44,938 bases of DNA from Lachnospiraceae bacterium (GCA_017441825.1 JAFRVD010000026.1:1-44938); one strand, 5' to 3'; shown: positions 32,401 through 41,631, counted from the first letter of the stretch. Notes: generated by a model from the sequence alone, not told the origin. Made by a program: numbers and translations.

Positions 32401-33916
32401 CTGCGGCACAAAGATGGATAAGGACGGCTTCAACATCCCGTTCGAGACCTTCTTAGGCTTCAACGGCGACAAGGAGCCGGACATCGACCTGAACTTCTCG
32501 GGCGAGTACCAGTCGAAGGCCCACGCATACACGGAGGTCATCTTCGGAAAGGGCCAGACGTACCGCGCGGGGACCATCGGCACCGTAGCCGACAAGACCG
32601 CCGTAGGCTACGTCCTCCGGTATTTCGAGGACCAGGGGATCACGAAGCGGCGGGCGGAGGTCACGAGGATCGCGAAGGGCATTGAAGGTGTGCGGCGGAC
32701 GTCCGGTCAGCATCCCGGCGGAATAATCGTGCTGCCTCTCGGAGAGGACATCAACACGTTCACTCCCATCCAGCACCCCGCGAACGACCAGACCACGAAC
32801 ATCATCACCACTCATTTTGAATATCACTCGATCGACCACAACCTCCTGAAGCTCGACATTCTCGGGCACGACGATCCCACCATGATCCGCATGCTTCAGG
32901 ACCTGACCGGCGAGGACCCGACCAGATTCCCGCTGGATTCGAAGGAGGTCATGAGCCTGTTCCTTTCGACGGACGCGCTGGGCGTCACTCCGGAGGACCT
33001 CCGCGGGTGCCCCTTAGGCGTCCTGGGCGTGCCGGAGTTCGGCACGGACATGGCGATGGGGATGCTCATTGCCACAAAGCCCCGGTTCCTTTCGGACCTT
33101 GTGCGCGTGGCCGGCATGGCCCACGGCACGGACGTCTGGACCGGAAACGCGCAGGTCCTCATCGAAGAGGGGACCGCGGACATCACTACGGTCATCTGCG
33201 CCCGCGACGATATCATGATCTTCCTGATCTCAAAGGGCATTGAGAACGGCAAAGCCTTTACGATCATGGAATCCGTCCGGAAGGGCAAGGGCCTGAAGCC
33301 GGACTGGGAGCAGGACATGAGGGACCACGACGTACCGGACTGGTACATCTGGTCCTGCAAGAAGATCAAGTACATGTTCCCGAAGGCACACGCCGCGGCT
33401 TACGTCATGATGGCGTGGCGCATCGCCTACTGCAAGATCTTTTATCCGCTTGCATATTATGCGGCATTCTTCTCGATCCGCGCAAAGGCGTTTTCCTATG
33501 AGCTCATGTGCCTCGGAAGAGACAGGCTCGAGCGCGCGATGGACGAGTACGAAGCGCGCATGGACGAGCTTTCCGAAAAGGAGAAGCGGCAGTACGGCGA
33601 CATGCGGGTGGTGCAGGAGATGTACGCCCGCGGGTATTCGTTCCTGCCGATGGACGTCATGAAGTCTTCCGCGAACCGCTTTTTAATAGCGGACGATAAG
33701 CATCTGCTGCCGCCTTTCAACTCGATAGACGGCATGGGCGACAAGGCCGCAGACGCCGTAGAGGAGGCGTCGAAAAAAGGACCGTACCTGTCCTTAAACG
33801 ACTTCCGGGACCGCACGAAGGTTTCCCAGACCATCCTCGACAAGATGGTTGAGCTCGGGATCCTCGCGTCTCTTCCGAAGACGGACCAGTTCAGCCTGTT
33901 CGACCAGCTGACGTAA
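29447..33916 (+). CDS. polC: DNA polymerase III PolC-type alpha subunit
   Basis: 1489 residues. Order: N-terminal domain, an Ala/Pro/Lys-rich linker (about 185-240), OB fold (GTMVIRGVIQSFESREMK, near 270), PHP domain (HCHTKASENDAVTEV) interrupted by an inserted DnaQ-type 3'-5' exonuclease (VVFDLETTGFSPVNDRIIEIG ... AHNAQFDMSF ... HHRAVDDAE), then the polymerase core with GSRGSVGSSLAATM, a zinc-binding CPKC/CPHC pair and the catalytic PDIDLNFSGEYQ. The extreme C-terminus reads QFSLFDQLT, a typical beta-clamp-binding motif. PolC is the main replicase of low-GC Gram-positives. It lies 14 bp after ftsY. Confidence 0.98.
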   Translation: MEKSFSDVFPGIRPPSGLSGLLSHVSVEQLKYSKDRKNLLVYLNVRRLIGKQEINDIESLINDQVLCDADLSAVVIERFSLPERYTVSDVLSEYMDSLFQDISDGQHIENRFLSRAKWVLQDGNVLVVEVEPHPVTERLLNKWSQKAEELLRERFHFDLRVRFVLSGDKRAYELSRVYRDTVILLEEEPAPESGENAPETDPAAAAPKKKAPAANRTRNEQAAGALNSGKGRGRKGAVRTSDVRIKKDDPDWIYGRNFDDEIREIASYGNDTEGTMVIRGVIQSFESREMKNGERTILSFSVTDYTDSISVKLFAPNEEVERLSASLAPGKSVRLKGLAQYDSFDKEVTIRSVQGIFKTADFAKKTREDHARVKRVELHCHTKASENDAVTEVKDLMNTVRSWGHSAIAITDHGCVYSFPTAYHCLAKNDDLKVIYGMEGYLVDDTLDAVTNADERPLDTEYVVFDLETTGFSPVNDRIIEIGAVKIREGKIVDRFSTFVDPGVIIPYRIEELTGITNEMTASAPSIEKVLPEFAAFLGSAVAVAHNAQFDMSFVKENMRRLGIPGAEKIAYADTLAISRMLLPQIARYTLDHVARELNVSLDHHHRAVDDAECTALIFLKLLDRLKARKLETLASVRDALRPDASAIKKMPTYHVILLAKNEAGRVNLYRLVSESSLNYFQRRPRIPKSVLTKYREGLIVGSACAAGELFTAVREGAADEEIARIAAFYDYLEIQPVGNNAFLLRDGSNTYKTEDDLRDLNRKIVAIGEKYGKPVCATCDVHFLNPEDEVYRAILQACSGFNEAESQAPLYLRTTDEMLEEFAYLGADKCYEVVVTNTNLIADEIERISPVRPDKVPPVIPNADEDLRESCYKRAYELYGDPLPKIVSDRLEKELSSIISNGYAVMYIIAQKLVTKSVSDGYLVGSRGSVGSSLAATMAGITEVNPLPPHYRCPKCKFSDFESETVMKFYDDAGCDMPDAYCPHCGTKMDKDGFNIPFETFLGFNGDKEPDIDLNFSGEYQSKAHAYTEVIFGKGQTYRAGTIGTVADKTAVGYVLRYFEDQGITKRRAEVTRIAKGIEGVRRTSGQHPGGIIVLPLGEDINTFTPIQHPANDQTTNIITTHFEYHSIDHNLLKLDILGHDDPTMIRMLQDLTGEDPTRFPLDSKEVMSLFLSTDALGVTPEDLRGCPLGVLGVPEFGTDMAMGMLIATKPRFLSDLVRVAGMAHGTDVWTGNAQVLIEEGTADITTVICARDDIMIFLISKGIENGKAFTIMESVRKGKGLKPDWEQDMRDHDVPDWYIWSCKKIKYMFPKAHAAAYVMMAWRIAYCKIFYPLAYYAAFFSIRAKAFSYELMCLGRDRLERAMDEYEARMDELSEKEKRQYGDMRVVQEMYARGYSFLPMDVMKSSANRFLIADDKHLLPPFNSIDGMGDKAADAVEEASKKGPYLSLNDFRDRTKVSQTILDKMVELGILASLPKTDQFSLFDQLT

Positions 33917-33974
33917 AGAAAATATTATAAAGAGAATAATATAAAGGACAACTACAACTGAAGGAGGAAACAGC

Positions 33975-35207
33975 ATGATCACGATCAGAGACATCAAGGC
34001 CTTCTGTACGGCGCCGGACCGCATCCCGCTCGTAGTGGTCAAGGTCGAGACCAGCGAGCCCGAGCTTTACGGCTTAGGCTGCGCAACTTACACACAGCGT
34101 TTTCTTACAGTGAAGGACTGTGTGGAAAACTACATGAAGCCGCTCCTTGTGGGGAAGGACGTATCACGGATCGAGGACATCTGGCAGATGGCCAACGTGA
34201 GCCCTTACTGGCGGAACGGCCCGATCTTAAACAACGCACTTTCAGGCGTCGATGAAGCGCTCTGGGACATCAAGGGCAAGATGGCGAACATGCCGCTCTA
34301 TGATCTCTTAGGCGGCAAGGTGCGAGAGGCCGCTGCGGTATACCGTCACGCCGGCGCGATCTCGACCACGAACCCGAAATACGGGAAGCTGGTCACTTTT
34401 GACGAACTGGACGAGCAGATCGAAAAGTACATGGCGGAGGGCGTCCGCTACATCCGCATCCAGTACGGCCGGTACGGCGGCGTGCATGCGCTCGACGATA
34501 TCAAGCCGGAAGGCGCCTGTGAAGGCGTATACTACGACCCGAGACGCTACATGAGGGAGACCGTGCAGACCATCGAGCACGTTCGTGAAAAGTACGGCGA
34601 TGAGCTCGAACTCCTCCACGACGTCCACGAGCGGCTTGAGGCGATCGACGCGGTAAGGCTTGCGAAAGAGCTGGAGCCCTACAACCTGTTCTATCTGGAA
34701 GACCTCCTCGCACCGGAGCAGGTCGACTGGTTCCGCAATATCAGAAGCCAGACTACCACGGCTATCGCGATGGGCGAGCTTTTCAACAACCCGAACGAGT
34801 GGATGACTCTTATAAAGGAGCGCCTGATCGATTTCATCCGCGTGCACATCAGCCAGATCGGCGGCCTGACGCCCGCAAGAAAGCTCCAGATCCTCTGCGA
34901 GAACTTCTCGGTACGTACGGCATGGCACGGCCCGGGCGATGTATCGCCTATCGGCCACGCCGTGAACGTGCACTTAGACCTCGCGTCCTGGAACTTCGGC
35001 ATCCAGGAGTGGGCCGGCTTCGGAGAAGGCTGCAAGGAAGTTTTCCCGGGCTGTCCGGAGCTTAAGAACGGTTACGTCTACTTAAACGGCAAGCCCGGCA
35101 TCGGCGTGGACTTCGATGAAAAGGCGGCAGAGAAGTACCCCTGCAGCACGAAGCTTCCCACCTGGACGAACGCGAGAAGACCCGACGGAACGCTGGCAAG
35201 ACCGTAA
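33975..35207 (+). CDS. Enolase-superfamily sugar acid dehydratase, ManD/RspA-like
   Basis: 410 residues. The mandelate racemase/enolase fold is clear: N-terminal capping domain with SGVDEALWDIKGKMANMPLYDLLGG, then the barrel with metal ligands in LLHDVHERL (D about 215, H about 217), FYLEDLLAPEQ (E about 242) and AMGELFNNPNEW (E about 268), and TAWHGPGDVSPIGHA near the end. The overall pattern matches D-mannonate/D-gluconate dehydratases and the RspA group; IQYGRYGG supplies the Tyr/Arg pair typical of ManD. Some RspA-type members have little or no activity, so the substrate is uncertain. No uronate-pathway gene is adjacent. A GAAGGAGG site precedes the ATG. Its position between polC and a membrane glucosyltransferase is unusual. 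Confidence 0.88.
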   Translation: MITIRDIKAFCTAPDRIPLVVVKVETSEPELYGLGCATYTQRFLTVKDCVENYMKPLLVGKDVSRIEDIWQMANVSPYWRNGPILNNALSGVDEALWDIKGKMANMPLYDLLGGKVREAAAVYRHAGAISTTNPKYGKLVTFDELDEQIEKYMAEGVRYIRIQYGRYGGVHALDDIKPEGACEGVYYDPRRYMRETVQTIEHVREKYGDELELLHDVHERLEAIDAVRLAKELEPYNLFYLEDLLAPEQVDWFRNIRSQTTTAIAMGELFNNPNEWMTLIKERLIDFIRVHISQIGGLTPARKLQILCENFSVRTAWHGPGDVSPIGHAVNVHLDLASWNFGIQEWAGFGEGCKEVFPGCPELKNGYVYLNGKPGIGVDFDEKAAEKYPCSTKLPTWTNARRPDGTLARP

Positions 35208-35238
35208 AGAATGAAAGAGAAGAGGACGGAAAAGGATC

Positions 35239-36843
35239 ATGTTGAGGAAAAAATATCAGAATATAAACGACTATTGGATGCAAACCGGTGTTAAAAAGAC
35301 CTTTCTCTCTGTCAGGCCCTGGCAGTGGATCCTTTTCTGTCTTTTTCTTCTGATCTGCTATGGCGCTAAGCTCTTTTATTACAACTTCGGAATCGACAAT
35401 GAGAGCTTTGCGTTCAGATACGGGCCTGCCATGAAAGAGTTTATCCAGTCAGGAAGATTCAGTATCTATCTTGTTAAAAAGGTCCTGCACATCTTTCCTT
35501 TCGTGCCGATCTTCAGTCTTTTTCTCTGGATACTTGCTTTTGCCTGCTACAGTTTTCTGGGAGGCGTTTATACCATCAGTCTTTCTAAAGAGAAGCGGAG
35601 CGGTCTGTATTTTCTGATCTTCGCTGCTGTACTTGTATCTCATCCCTGTTTTGCAGAGCAGTTTTATTTTACGCACCAGTCATTTGAGATCACACTTGGA
35701 ATGATCTCGGCACTTTTTGCCGCAACTCTCGCCAGATACTGGATGTCCCGTCCGAAGGAGATCTGGTTCCTAATACTTGCCGTCCTGGCCGCGGCCTTCT
35801 CTTTCGGTTTTTATCAGGCGATCGTCCCGCTGTATCTGTGTTTCATTTTATGCGGGGCATTCGGTATTCTGACAGATCCCGTCAATAAGGAAGACAGGAC
35901 AAGGATCTTTTCACTGATTCTCAAGCTTTTCCTGCTTGCCGTCGCTCCTCTCATCGTTTATTTCCTGGTAGATAAACTCGGGCATCTTGTGATCCATGCG
36001 GAAAACAGCTATGTGGGCAGTATGTTCTGGTGGGATCTTTCAGCTCCGGGAGAGACGATCAGGCTGATCGGAGAGAATATCCGGCAGGTCGTAAAGGCAG
36101 AGCTGCCGTTCTACACCCTGTATTATCCGGTGATCTCCTGCATCTTTGTCCTTCTCAGTATTATCGGGGCTGTCCGGGGAAAAAACGTATCGTCATGGAT
36201 GAAGCTGTTATTTGCGGTCCTGATCGTGATCTCGCCTTTTTTTCTTCTGATCGTCACAGGGCATCCGGTGATCATCAGGACACAGTTCGTTCTTCCGTTC
36301 GTCTGTGCTTTTGCTACAGTAATGAGTCTGGACATCGCAGCCGGCCTCTTCAGAGAACGCGGCAGGAAGGTATTCAGCGTCATCTTCATCATGATCGCCG
36401 CAGTCATCTTTTTCCAGCAGTCTCAGACACTGAATCGTTTCTGGTATACAGCCGAAGTGACCTATCAGAACGATCTTCTTTTTGCGAACAGCCTGATCGG
36501 CAAGATCGAAGAGGAGACCGGAGACAGCATGGTCAGTACCGAAAAAAAGATCCTGTTTGTAGGAAAGTATTCGCCGCATCTGACGGATAATACCGTCCGG
36601 GGCGATGTCATCGGCAAGTCCTTTTTCGAATATGACAACACACTGGAAAATATCGGAAGCACTTACAGGATCGTCGGTTTCTATGAAAACATCGGTTATG
36701 AGCTCTGGTCTGCTTCTCCTGAACAGGCCGCTCTGGGGCAGGAGATCGCTGAAAACATGCCGGTCTATCCCGAGGACGGCTTTATTCAGGTCCATGATGA
36801 TCTGATCATCGTGAAACTCAGCGAGCCTTCTGACAGTCAGTAA
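35239..36843 (+). CDS. GtrII-like glucosyltransferase domain membrane protein
   Basis: 534 residues with around ten hydrophobic helices. After a short cytoplasmic start (MLRKKYQNINDYWMQTGVKK), the first outer loop holds YYNFGIDNESFAFRYG, where an Asp-x-Glu pair sits as in GtrII/PF14264-type lipid-linked glucosyltransferases. The protein continues with FYFTHQSFEITLGM and FGFYQAIVPLYLCFIL and ends in a soluble C-terminal domain (about residues 425-534). Such proteins transfer glucose from a lipid carrier to surface polysaccharides outside the membrane. It starts 31 bp after the ManD-like gene and closes with a terminator at 36864. Base composition looks somewhat more AT-rich than its neighbours, consistent with recent acquisition. 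Confidence 0.82.
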   Translation: MLRKKYQNINDYWMQTGVKKTFLSVRPWQWILFCLFLLICYGAKLFYYNFGIDNESFAFRYGPAMKEFIQSGRFSIYLVKKVLHIFPFVPIFSLFLWILAFACYSFLGGVYTISLSKEKRSGLYFLIFAAVLVSHPCFAEQFYFTHQSFEITLGMISALFAATLARYWMSRPKEIWFLILAVLAAAFSFGFYQAIVPLYLCFILCGAFGILTDPVNKEDRTRIFSLILKLFLLAVAPLIVYFLVDKLGHLVIHAENSYVGSMFWWDLSAPGETIRLIGENIRQVVKAELPFYTLYYPVISCIFVLLSIIGAVRGKNVSSWMKLLFAVLIVISPFFLLIVTGHPVIIRTQFVLPFVCAFATVMSLDIAAGLFRERGRKVFSVIFIMIAAVIFFQQSQTLNRFWYTAEVTYQNDLLFANSLIGKIEEETGDSMVSTEKKILFVGKYSPHLTDNTVRGDVIGKSFFEYDNTLENIGSTYRIVGFYENIGYELWSASPEQAALGQEIAENMPVYPEDGFIQVHDDLIIVKLSEPSDSQ

Positions 36844-36863
36844 ATCTCAGATACTGATTCCGT

Positions 36864-36899
36864 AACCGGACTGACGTGAGATACGTCGGTCCGGTTTTT
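36864..36899 (+). terminator. Rho-independent terminator after the glucosyltransferase gene
   Basis: AACCGGAC (36864-36871) and GACGT (36873-36877) pair with ACGTC (36883-36887) and GTCCGGTT (36889-36896), followed by TTT. It insulates the ftsK promoter. Confidence 0.92.
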
Positions 36900-36904
36900 C
36901 TTTG

Positions 36905-36933
36905 TTGAAATGATGCCGTTCCTGTTGTATACT
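36905..36933 (+). promoter_or_regulatory. Sigma-A promoter of ftsK
   Basis: TTGAAA (36905-36910), 17 nt, TATACT (36928-36933). The leader of about 95 nt contains a TGCCGT-TT-ACGGCA hairpin before the AAGGGAG ribosome site. Confidence 0.85.
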
Positions 36934-37035
36934 ATGGTATAAGGTTTATTGTGCCTTAATATGTGCCAATGGATGGAAGTGCCGTTTACGGCATGTCCAT
37001 ATGCATATAAATGGATCCACCGAAAGGGAGTTGAA

Positions 37036-40000
37036 ATGGCTGAAGACAGATCTGTCAGAAGAACAAGCAGTACGGGAAGCAGCGGACGCACCCGGTCCGG
37101 GGCTTCGTCCCGCACGCGGTCCGGAAGCTCATCCGGGACGCGGACGTCCTCCGGAGGAAGATCTTCCTCGGGGACCCGGTCGGCATCGTCCCGCACAAGG
37201 ACGGAGAGCGAGACCTTTGATACGAGGACCGCGCGTACCCGCGAGCCTGTTTCCCGCGCGGCGCGCGCAAAGCGTGAGGAGATGAGGAGGAAGCTCAAAA
37301 AGCATTCCCAGGTCCGTGAGATCACGATGTTCCTGATCCTCGGGATCTGTGCCGTTGCGTTTGCCTCCTTCTTTATAGGCAGCCTTTCATGGCTCAAGGA
37401 TTACTGCTATTTCCTGTTCGGCAAGGTGATGTTCGTTTCTCCGTTCATCATCTGCATCCTGGCCTGGATCTTCCTGTTCCTGGACTTAACGCCGGCGCTT
37501 ATTAAAAGGATGGCCGGCATCCTGTTATTCCTGCTTGCGCTTCACGGGATCATTTCGGTCTCCGGCGGCCCGGAAGCCGGCGGCCTGCCCGGGCGCCTTA
37601 TGAACGCTTTATTCCACGGCTGGCTCGGGGACGTGGGCTGCTACATCGTCTTTTCTGTCTTTATCGTGATCGCCTTCATCCTGCTCACGGATTTTTCGCC
37701 CTCCGCCTGGATCCGCGAACAGACAGACCCGGAAAGTGAAAAGAATGTCATGCGCCGCGAGCATGCCGAACTTCGGAAGGAACAGCGTGCCCTTCAACGT
37801 GAAGAGAAAAAGCAGCGTGACCTTGAGGCGATGCGGAGAAGAAACGAAGAGATCCGCGAAAGCGCAAGGAAAAAGGCCGCGGAAAACAGCCGCTACGTGT
37901 CTCTCAGAGGCATCGGCGACACGACTCTTACGGATATGGACGATACGGAGACCGGCAGCACACCTTACGACGACCTCATGGATCCGTCCATTTACAGCAA
38001 TGATGAAGAATTTGTCCGGAACCCGCGGAACATGTCCAAATACGGGAATTCCGGGCTTGTGACCAATATGAGAGAGCTCGAGGAGCGCAGGAAGCGCGGG
38101 GACACCGGGAACATTCCGGACATCCACGTGCCTGACAGCATGTTCCCCGAAGACCGGTCTGCCGATGAAGACGCAGAAGTTTCAACCGGACGGACGAAGG
38201 ACGGCTACGTCACAGTTGATGAGATGCGGAAGGATCTCGGCCTTTCTGAAGCTGACGAAGAGGACGAGGGAGAGACCCGCAATTCGAAGAATAAGGACTT
38301 TCTGTTCCGCCTGATCTCAGACGGCAGGCAGCGCGTCGGCGAAGGACGCCGTAAACTCCCCGCGGAGGACAGCGCGAATTCCACTGTCCCTTCGGATGAT
38401 CCTTACCGGTCCGTACGGTTTGAGAAGCGGAAGGTTTCGGACGAAGCGCAATCGGCGGCTTCAGAAGAACCGTATGCAGCATATGAACAGGACGATACTG
38501 AAGCGCCTCATCACGAGGCACAGAGTACGCCTGCCCCTGTCAGTGAATCTCAGGAAGCTGCCGCTGCACAGGCTCCGGCAGTAAGAAAGACTGCCCATGT
38601 GTCATCCGAGCCCATCCCGCCCGTAGAGATCCCGGTAGTCCCTGAAAAGGAATATGAGTTCCCGCCGTACAGGCTCTTAAAGCGCGGCTCAGGCGCGGGC
38701 ATTTCAAAGTCCGAGCTTGAGAAGGAATTAAAGGACACAGCTGAGAAGCTCCAGCGGACGCTTGCGACCTTCGGCGTTGGTGTGACCATTACGAATATTT
38801 CCTGCGGTCCGACTGTCACACGCTACGAGATCCTGCCTGAAATGGGCGTCAAGGTCTCCAAGATCGTGTCCCTCACGGACGATATCAAGCTGAACCTTGC
38901 CGCGGAGGACATCCGTATGGAAGCGCCCATCCCGGGCAAAGCCGCAATAGGCATAGAGATCCCGAACAAGGTCAAGCAGAGCGTGGTGCTCCGCGACCTC
39001 ATGGAGAGCGACGCGTTCAAGGAAAGCCGTTCAAAGCTCGCGTTTGCCGCAGGCCGCGATCTTGAGGGCAACGTCATCATCGCGGACATCGCCAGGATGC
39101 CGCACGTATTGGTTGCCGGCGCCACCGGCTCAGGCAAATCCGTCTGCATCAACACGATGATCATGTCCATCATCTATCACGCGAAGCCGACGGAGGTCAA
39201 AATGATCATGGTCGACCCGAAGGTGGTCGAGCTTTCCGTATACAACGGCATCCCGCACCTTCTTCTTCCTGTCGTGACCGACCCGAAGAAGGCTGCTTCC
39301 GCCCTCAACTGGGCCGTAGCGGAAATGGAAAAGCGGTACCTGTCCTTCGCTGAATACGGCGTACGCGGCATTGAAGGCTACAACGAATACGTGGACCGCG
39401 AGGCCCCCGTGGACGAGATCGGCCAGCCGGTCCGCCGCATGCCGCAGATCCTCATTATTGTCGATGAGCTTGCCGACCTCATGATGGTCGCGCCCGGAGA
39501 CGTTGAAAACGCCATCTGCCGCCTTGCGCAGAAGGCCCGCGCCGCCGGCATCCACCTGGTGCTCGCGACGCAGCGTCCGTCCGTGGACGTCATTACCGGC
39601 CTCATCAAGGCCAACATACCGTCCAGGATCGCCTTTGCCGTCTCAAGCGGCGTGGACTCCCGGACGATCCTCGACATGAACGGCGCGGAGAAGCTCTTAG
39701 GCCGCGGCGATATGCTGTATTCCCCGTCAGGCTCCAGCAAGCCCACGCGCGTCCAGGGCGCCTTCGTTTCCGACGATGAAGTGAAGGCCGTTGTGGACTA
39801 CGTTTCAAACCAGGGCACCGTAAAGGGCGGCGGAGAACAAAAGATCGACCTTTCCCAGCAGTCCGGCGGCGCTGAAGGTTCCGGCGCATCCGACCTTGAC
39901 GAATACTTCGCCCAGGCAGGACGGCTCGTTATTGAAAAGGAAAAAGCATCCATCGGCATGCTGCAGCGCGCGTTCCGCTTAGGCTTCAACCGCGCGGCGC

Positions 40001-40125
40001 GCATCATGGACCAGCTTGCGGACGCCGGCGTTGTGGGCGAAGAGGAGGGCACGAAGCCCCGGAGGATCCTCATGAACGCGGCCCAGTTCGAGCAGTATTT
40101 AAGTGAACAGGGAGACGCATCATGA
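37036..40125 (+). CDS. ftsK: DNA translocase FtsK/SpoIIIE
   Basis: 1029 residues from ATG 37036 with AAGGGAG upstream; an open frame reaching 36949 has no ribosome site. The first 75 residues are Ser/Arg/Thr/Gly-rich (RRTSSTGSSGRTRSG), followed by four membrane helices (about 95-230), a charged coiled-coil and acidic linker to about 535, then the motor: Walker A GATGSGKSVCINTM near residue 695, MVDPKVVELSVYNGIPHLL, Walker B ILIIVDELADLMM, and ATQRPSVDVITGLIKANIPSRIAF. A C-terminal winged-helix gamma domain (QRAFRLGFNRAARIMDQLADAGVVG) reads KOPS/SRS-type DNA sites. It pumps chromosome ends through the division septum. It overlaps rbgA by four bp. Confidence 0.97.
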   Translation: MAEDRSVRRTSSTGSSGRTRSGASSRTRSGSSSGTRTSSGGRSSSGTRSASSRTRTESETFDTRTARTREPVSRAARAKREEMRRKLKKHSQVREITMFLILGICAVAFASFFIGSLSWLKDYCYFLFGKVMFVSPFIICILAWIFLFLDLTPALIKRMAGILLFLLALHGIISVSGGPEAGGLPGRLMNALFHGWLGDVGCYIVFSVFIVIAFILLTDFSPSAWIREQTDPESEKNVMRREHAELRKEQRALQREEKKQRDLEAMRRRNEEIRESARKKAAENSRYVSLRGIGDTTLTDMDDTETGSTPYDDLMDPSIYSNDEEFVRNPRNMSKYGNSGLVTNMRELEERRKRGDTGNIPDIHVPDSMFPEDRSADEDAEVSTGRTKDGYVTVDEMRKDLGLSEADEEDEGETRNSKNKDFLFRLISDGRQRVGEGRRKLPAEDSANSTVPSDDPYRSVRFEKRKVSDEAQSAASEEPYAAYEQDDTEAPHHEAQSTPAPVSESQEAAAAQAPAVRKTAHVSSEPIPPVEIPVVPEKEYEFPPYRLLKRGSGAGISKSELEKELKDTAEKLQRTLATFGVGVTITNISCGPTVTRYEILPEMGVKVSKIVSLTDDIKLNLAAEDIRMEAPIPGKAAIGIEIPNKVKQSVVLRDLMESDAFKESRSKLAFAAGRDLEGNVIIADIARMPHVLVAGATGSGKSVCINTMIMSIIYHAKPTEVKMIMVDPKVVELSVYNGIPHLLLPVVTDPKKAASALNWAVAEMEKRYLSFAEYGVRGIEGYNEYVDREAPVDEIGQPVRRMPQILIIVDELADLMMVAPGDVENAICRLAQKARAAGIHLVLATQRPSVDVITGLIKANIPSRIAFAVSSGVDSRTILDMNGAEKLLGRGDMLYSPSGSSKPTRVQGAFVSDDEVKAVVDYVSNQGTVKGGGEQKIDLSQQSGGAEGSGASDLDEYFAQAGRLVIEKEKASIGMLQRAFRLGFNRAARIMDQLADAGVVGEEEGTKPRRILMNAAQFEQYLSEQGDAS

Positions 40126-40991
40126 AGCTTCAGTGGTACCCGGGACATATGACGAAGGCGCGGCGTGAGATGCAGGCGGATCTCAGGCTTGTAGACCTCG
40201 TGATCGAGCTTCTGGATGCACGCGTCCCGATCTCTTCAAGAAACCCGGACATCGACCAGCTTGCCGCAAACAAATTCCGGATGATCCTCTTAAACAAGGC
40301 GGACCTTGCGGACCCGGATACGAATACCGCCTGGGTCCGGTACTTTGAGGACCTCGGGATCCGTACGATCCCTCTCGATTCCCGGGAGCGGACCAAAATG
40401 CGGACCATTGAAGAGACTATCCGCGAGGTCTCCCGCGAAAAGCTTGAGCGCGACAAACGGCGGGGCATCCTGCCGCGGCCCATCCGGGCGATGGTAGCGG
40501 GCATCCCGAACGTCGGGAAGTCCACCTTCATCAATTCGTTCGCGAAAAAAGCATCTTTAAAGACCGGGAACAAGCCCGGCGTTACAAAAAGCAATCAGTG
40601 GATCCGGCTGAACCCTTCCGCAGAACTTCTCGACACCCCGGGCATTCTCTGGCCGAAGTTCGAGGACGAAAAAGTGGGAGAGCATCTCGCGTTTATCGGC
40701 TCCATCAACGACGACATCATCGACCCCGAAGAGCTTTGCCGGACGTTTCTCATGGATATCGGGAAGCGTGCCGAGGCCTCCCTTTACGAGAGGTACCGCA
40801 CGGAGTACGACGATGACCCGGACGTTCTCATAGAAAAGATCGCCCTCAGCAGGAATTACTTAAAAAAGGGCGGCGTCCCGGATACGGAGAAGGCGGCAGC
40901 TGCCGTGATCGATGATTTCAGGTCCGGCAGACTCGGCAGGATCAGCCTGGAATTCCCGGAGGAATATGGATACAGAAGCAGTAAAGAATGA
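40122..40991 (+). CDS. ylqF: Ribosome biogenesis GTPase YlqF/RbgA
   Basis: 289 residues. It begins MKLQWYPGHMTKARREM, the RbgA signature, and has the circularly permuted GTPase order: NKADL (G4) about residue 65, then GIPNVGKSTFIN (G1) about 127, and DTPGILWPKF (G3) about 172, followed by the C-terminal RNA-binding domain. It is needed for late assembly of the 50S subunit. It starts inside the ftsK stop (ATGA) and its 3' end overlaps lepB by 26 bp. Confidence 0.96.
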   Translation: MKLQWYPGHMTKARREMQADLRLVDLVIELLDARVPISSRNPDIDQLAANKFRMILLNKADLADPDTNTAWVRYFEDLGIRTIPLDSRERTKMRTIEETIREVSREKLERDKRRGILPRPIRAMVAGIPNVGKSTFINSFAKKASLKTGNKPGVTKSNQWIRLNPSAELLDTPGILWPKFEDEKVGEHLAFIGSINDDIIDPEELCRTFLMDIGKRAEASLYERYRTEYDDDPDVLIEKIALSRNYLKKGGVPDTEKAAAAVIDDFRSGRLGRISLEFPEEYGYRSSKE

Positions 40992-41631
40992 GAAAGATCA
41001 TGAGGCGCCCGGAACGGAGGGGCTCCCGGAAGAAGAGGAAATGAAGGACGACGGGGCTTCCGTCGTTCAGGCAAAGACAAATGACGGGGAAGAAAAGAGA
41101 CCTTTTTACAAGGAGGTCCTCGAGTTCCTGTGCTACCTTGCCGCCGCGGCGGTGATCTGCTTCCTGATCATCACCTTCATCGCCGTAAGGAGCATTGTGG
41201 ACGGCGGCTCCATGAACCCGCTTCTGGAAGACGGTGACAACCTGATCGTGGAAAAGGTCACGTATTATTTCAGGGATCCGGCGCGCTTTGACGTTATTGT
41301 GTTCGAGCTTGAAAACGAACCGGGCACTCATTACATAAAAAGGATCATCGGCCTCCCGGGGGAGACCGTGCGCATTGCGGACGGGATCGTATACATTAAC
41401 GGCGAGCCGCTTGACAGCGACGTCTACGGAAACGCACCCATCGAAAAGAGCTACCGCGCGTCGTCGGACGTCGTGCTCGGCGAGGATGAATATTTCGTTA
41501 TGGGAGACAACAGGAACCGGTCGCAGGATTCCCGGACGGTCTACGTCGGGAACGTCCATAAAAAGCAGTTCGTCGGACGGGCATGGCTCAGGTTCTGGCC
41601 CTTCTCCAAGTTCGGCACGATCAACCCGTAA
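40966..41631 (+). CDS. lepB: Type I signal peptidase
   Basis: 221 residues from ATG 40966. A charged cytoplasmic start of about 55 residues precedes one membrane helix (FLCYLAAAAVICFLIITFIAV). The catalytic Ser is in DGGSMNPLLEDGD (about residue 81) and the general-base Lys in HYIKRIIGLPGE (about 124), followed by VMGDNRNRSQDSR. It cleaves signal peptides outside the membrane. GGAGG lies only 3 nt before this ATG; a second ATG at 41041 has a GAAGAGG site and could also start a functional protein. It overlaps rbgA by 26 bp. Confidence 0.95.
   Translation: MDTEAVKNEKDHEAPGTEGLPEEEEMKDDGASVVQAKTNDGEEKRPFYKEVLEFLCYLAAAAVICFLIITFIAVRSIVDGGSMNPLLEDGDNLIVEKVTYYFRDPARFDVIVFELENEPGTHYIKRIIGLPGETVRIADGIVYINGEPLDSDVYGNAPIEKSYRASSDVVLGEDEYFVMGDNRNRSQDSRTVYVGNVHKKQFVGRAWLRFWPFSKFGTINP

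Noticed and set aside
33922-33942. AT-rich inverted repeat (ATATTAT/ATAATAT) after polC as a terminator
   Set aside because: The stem is short and all A-T with no T-run, so it is unlikely to stop transcription; readthrough into the ManD-like gene is plausible.
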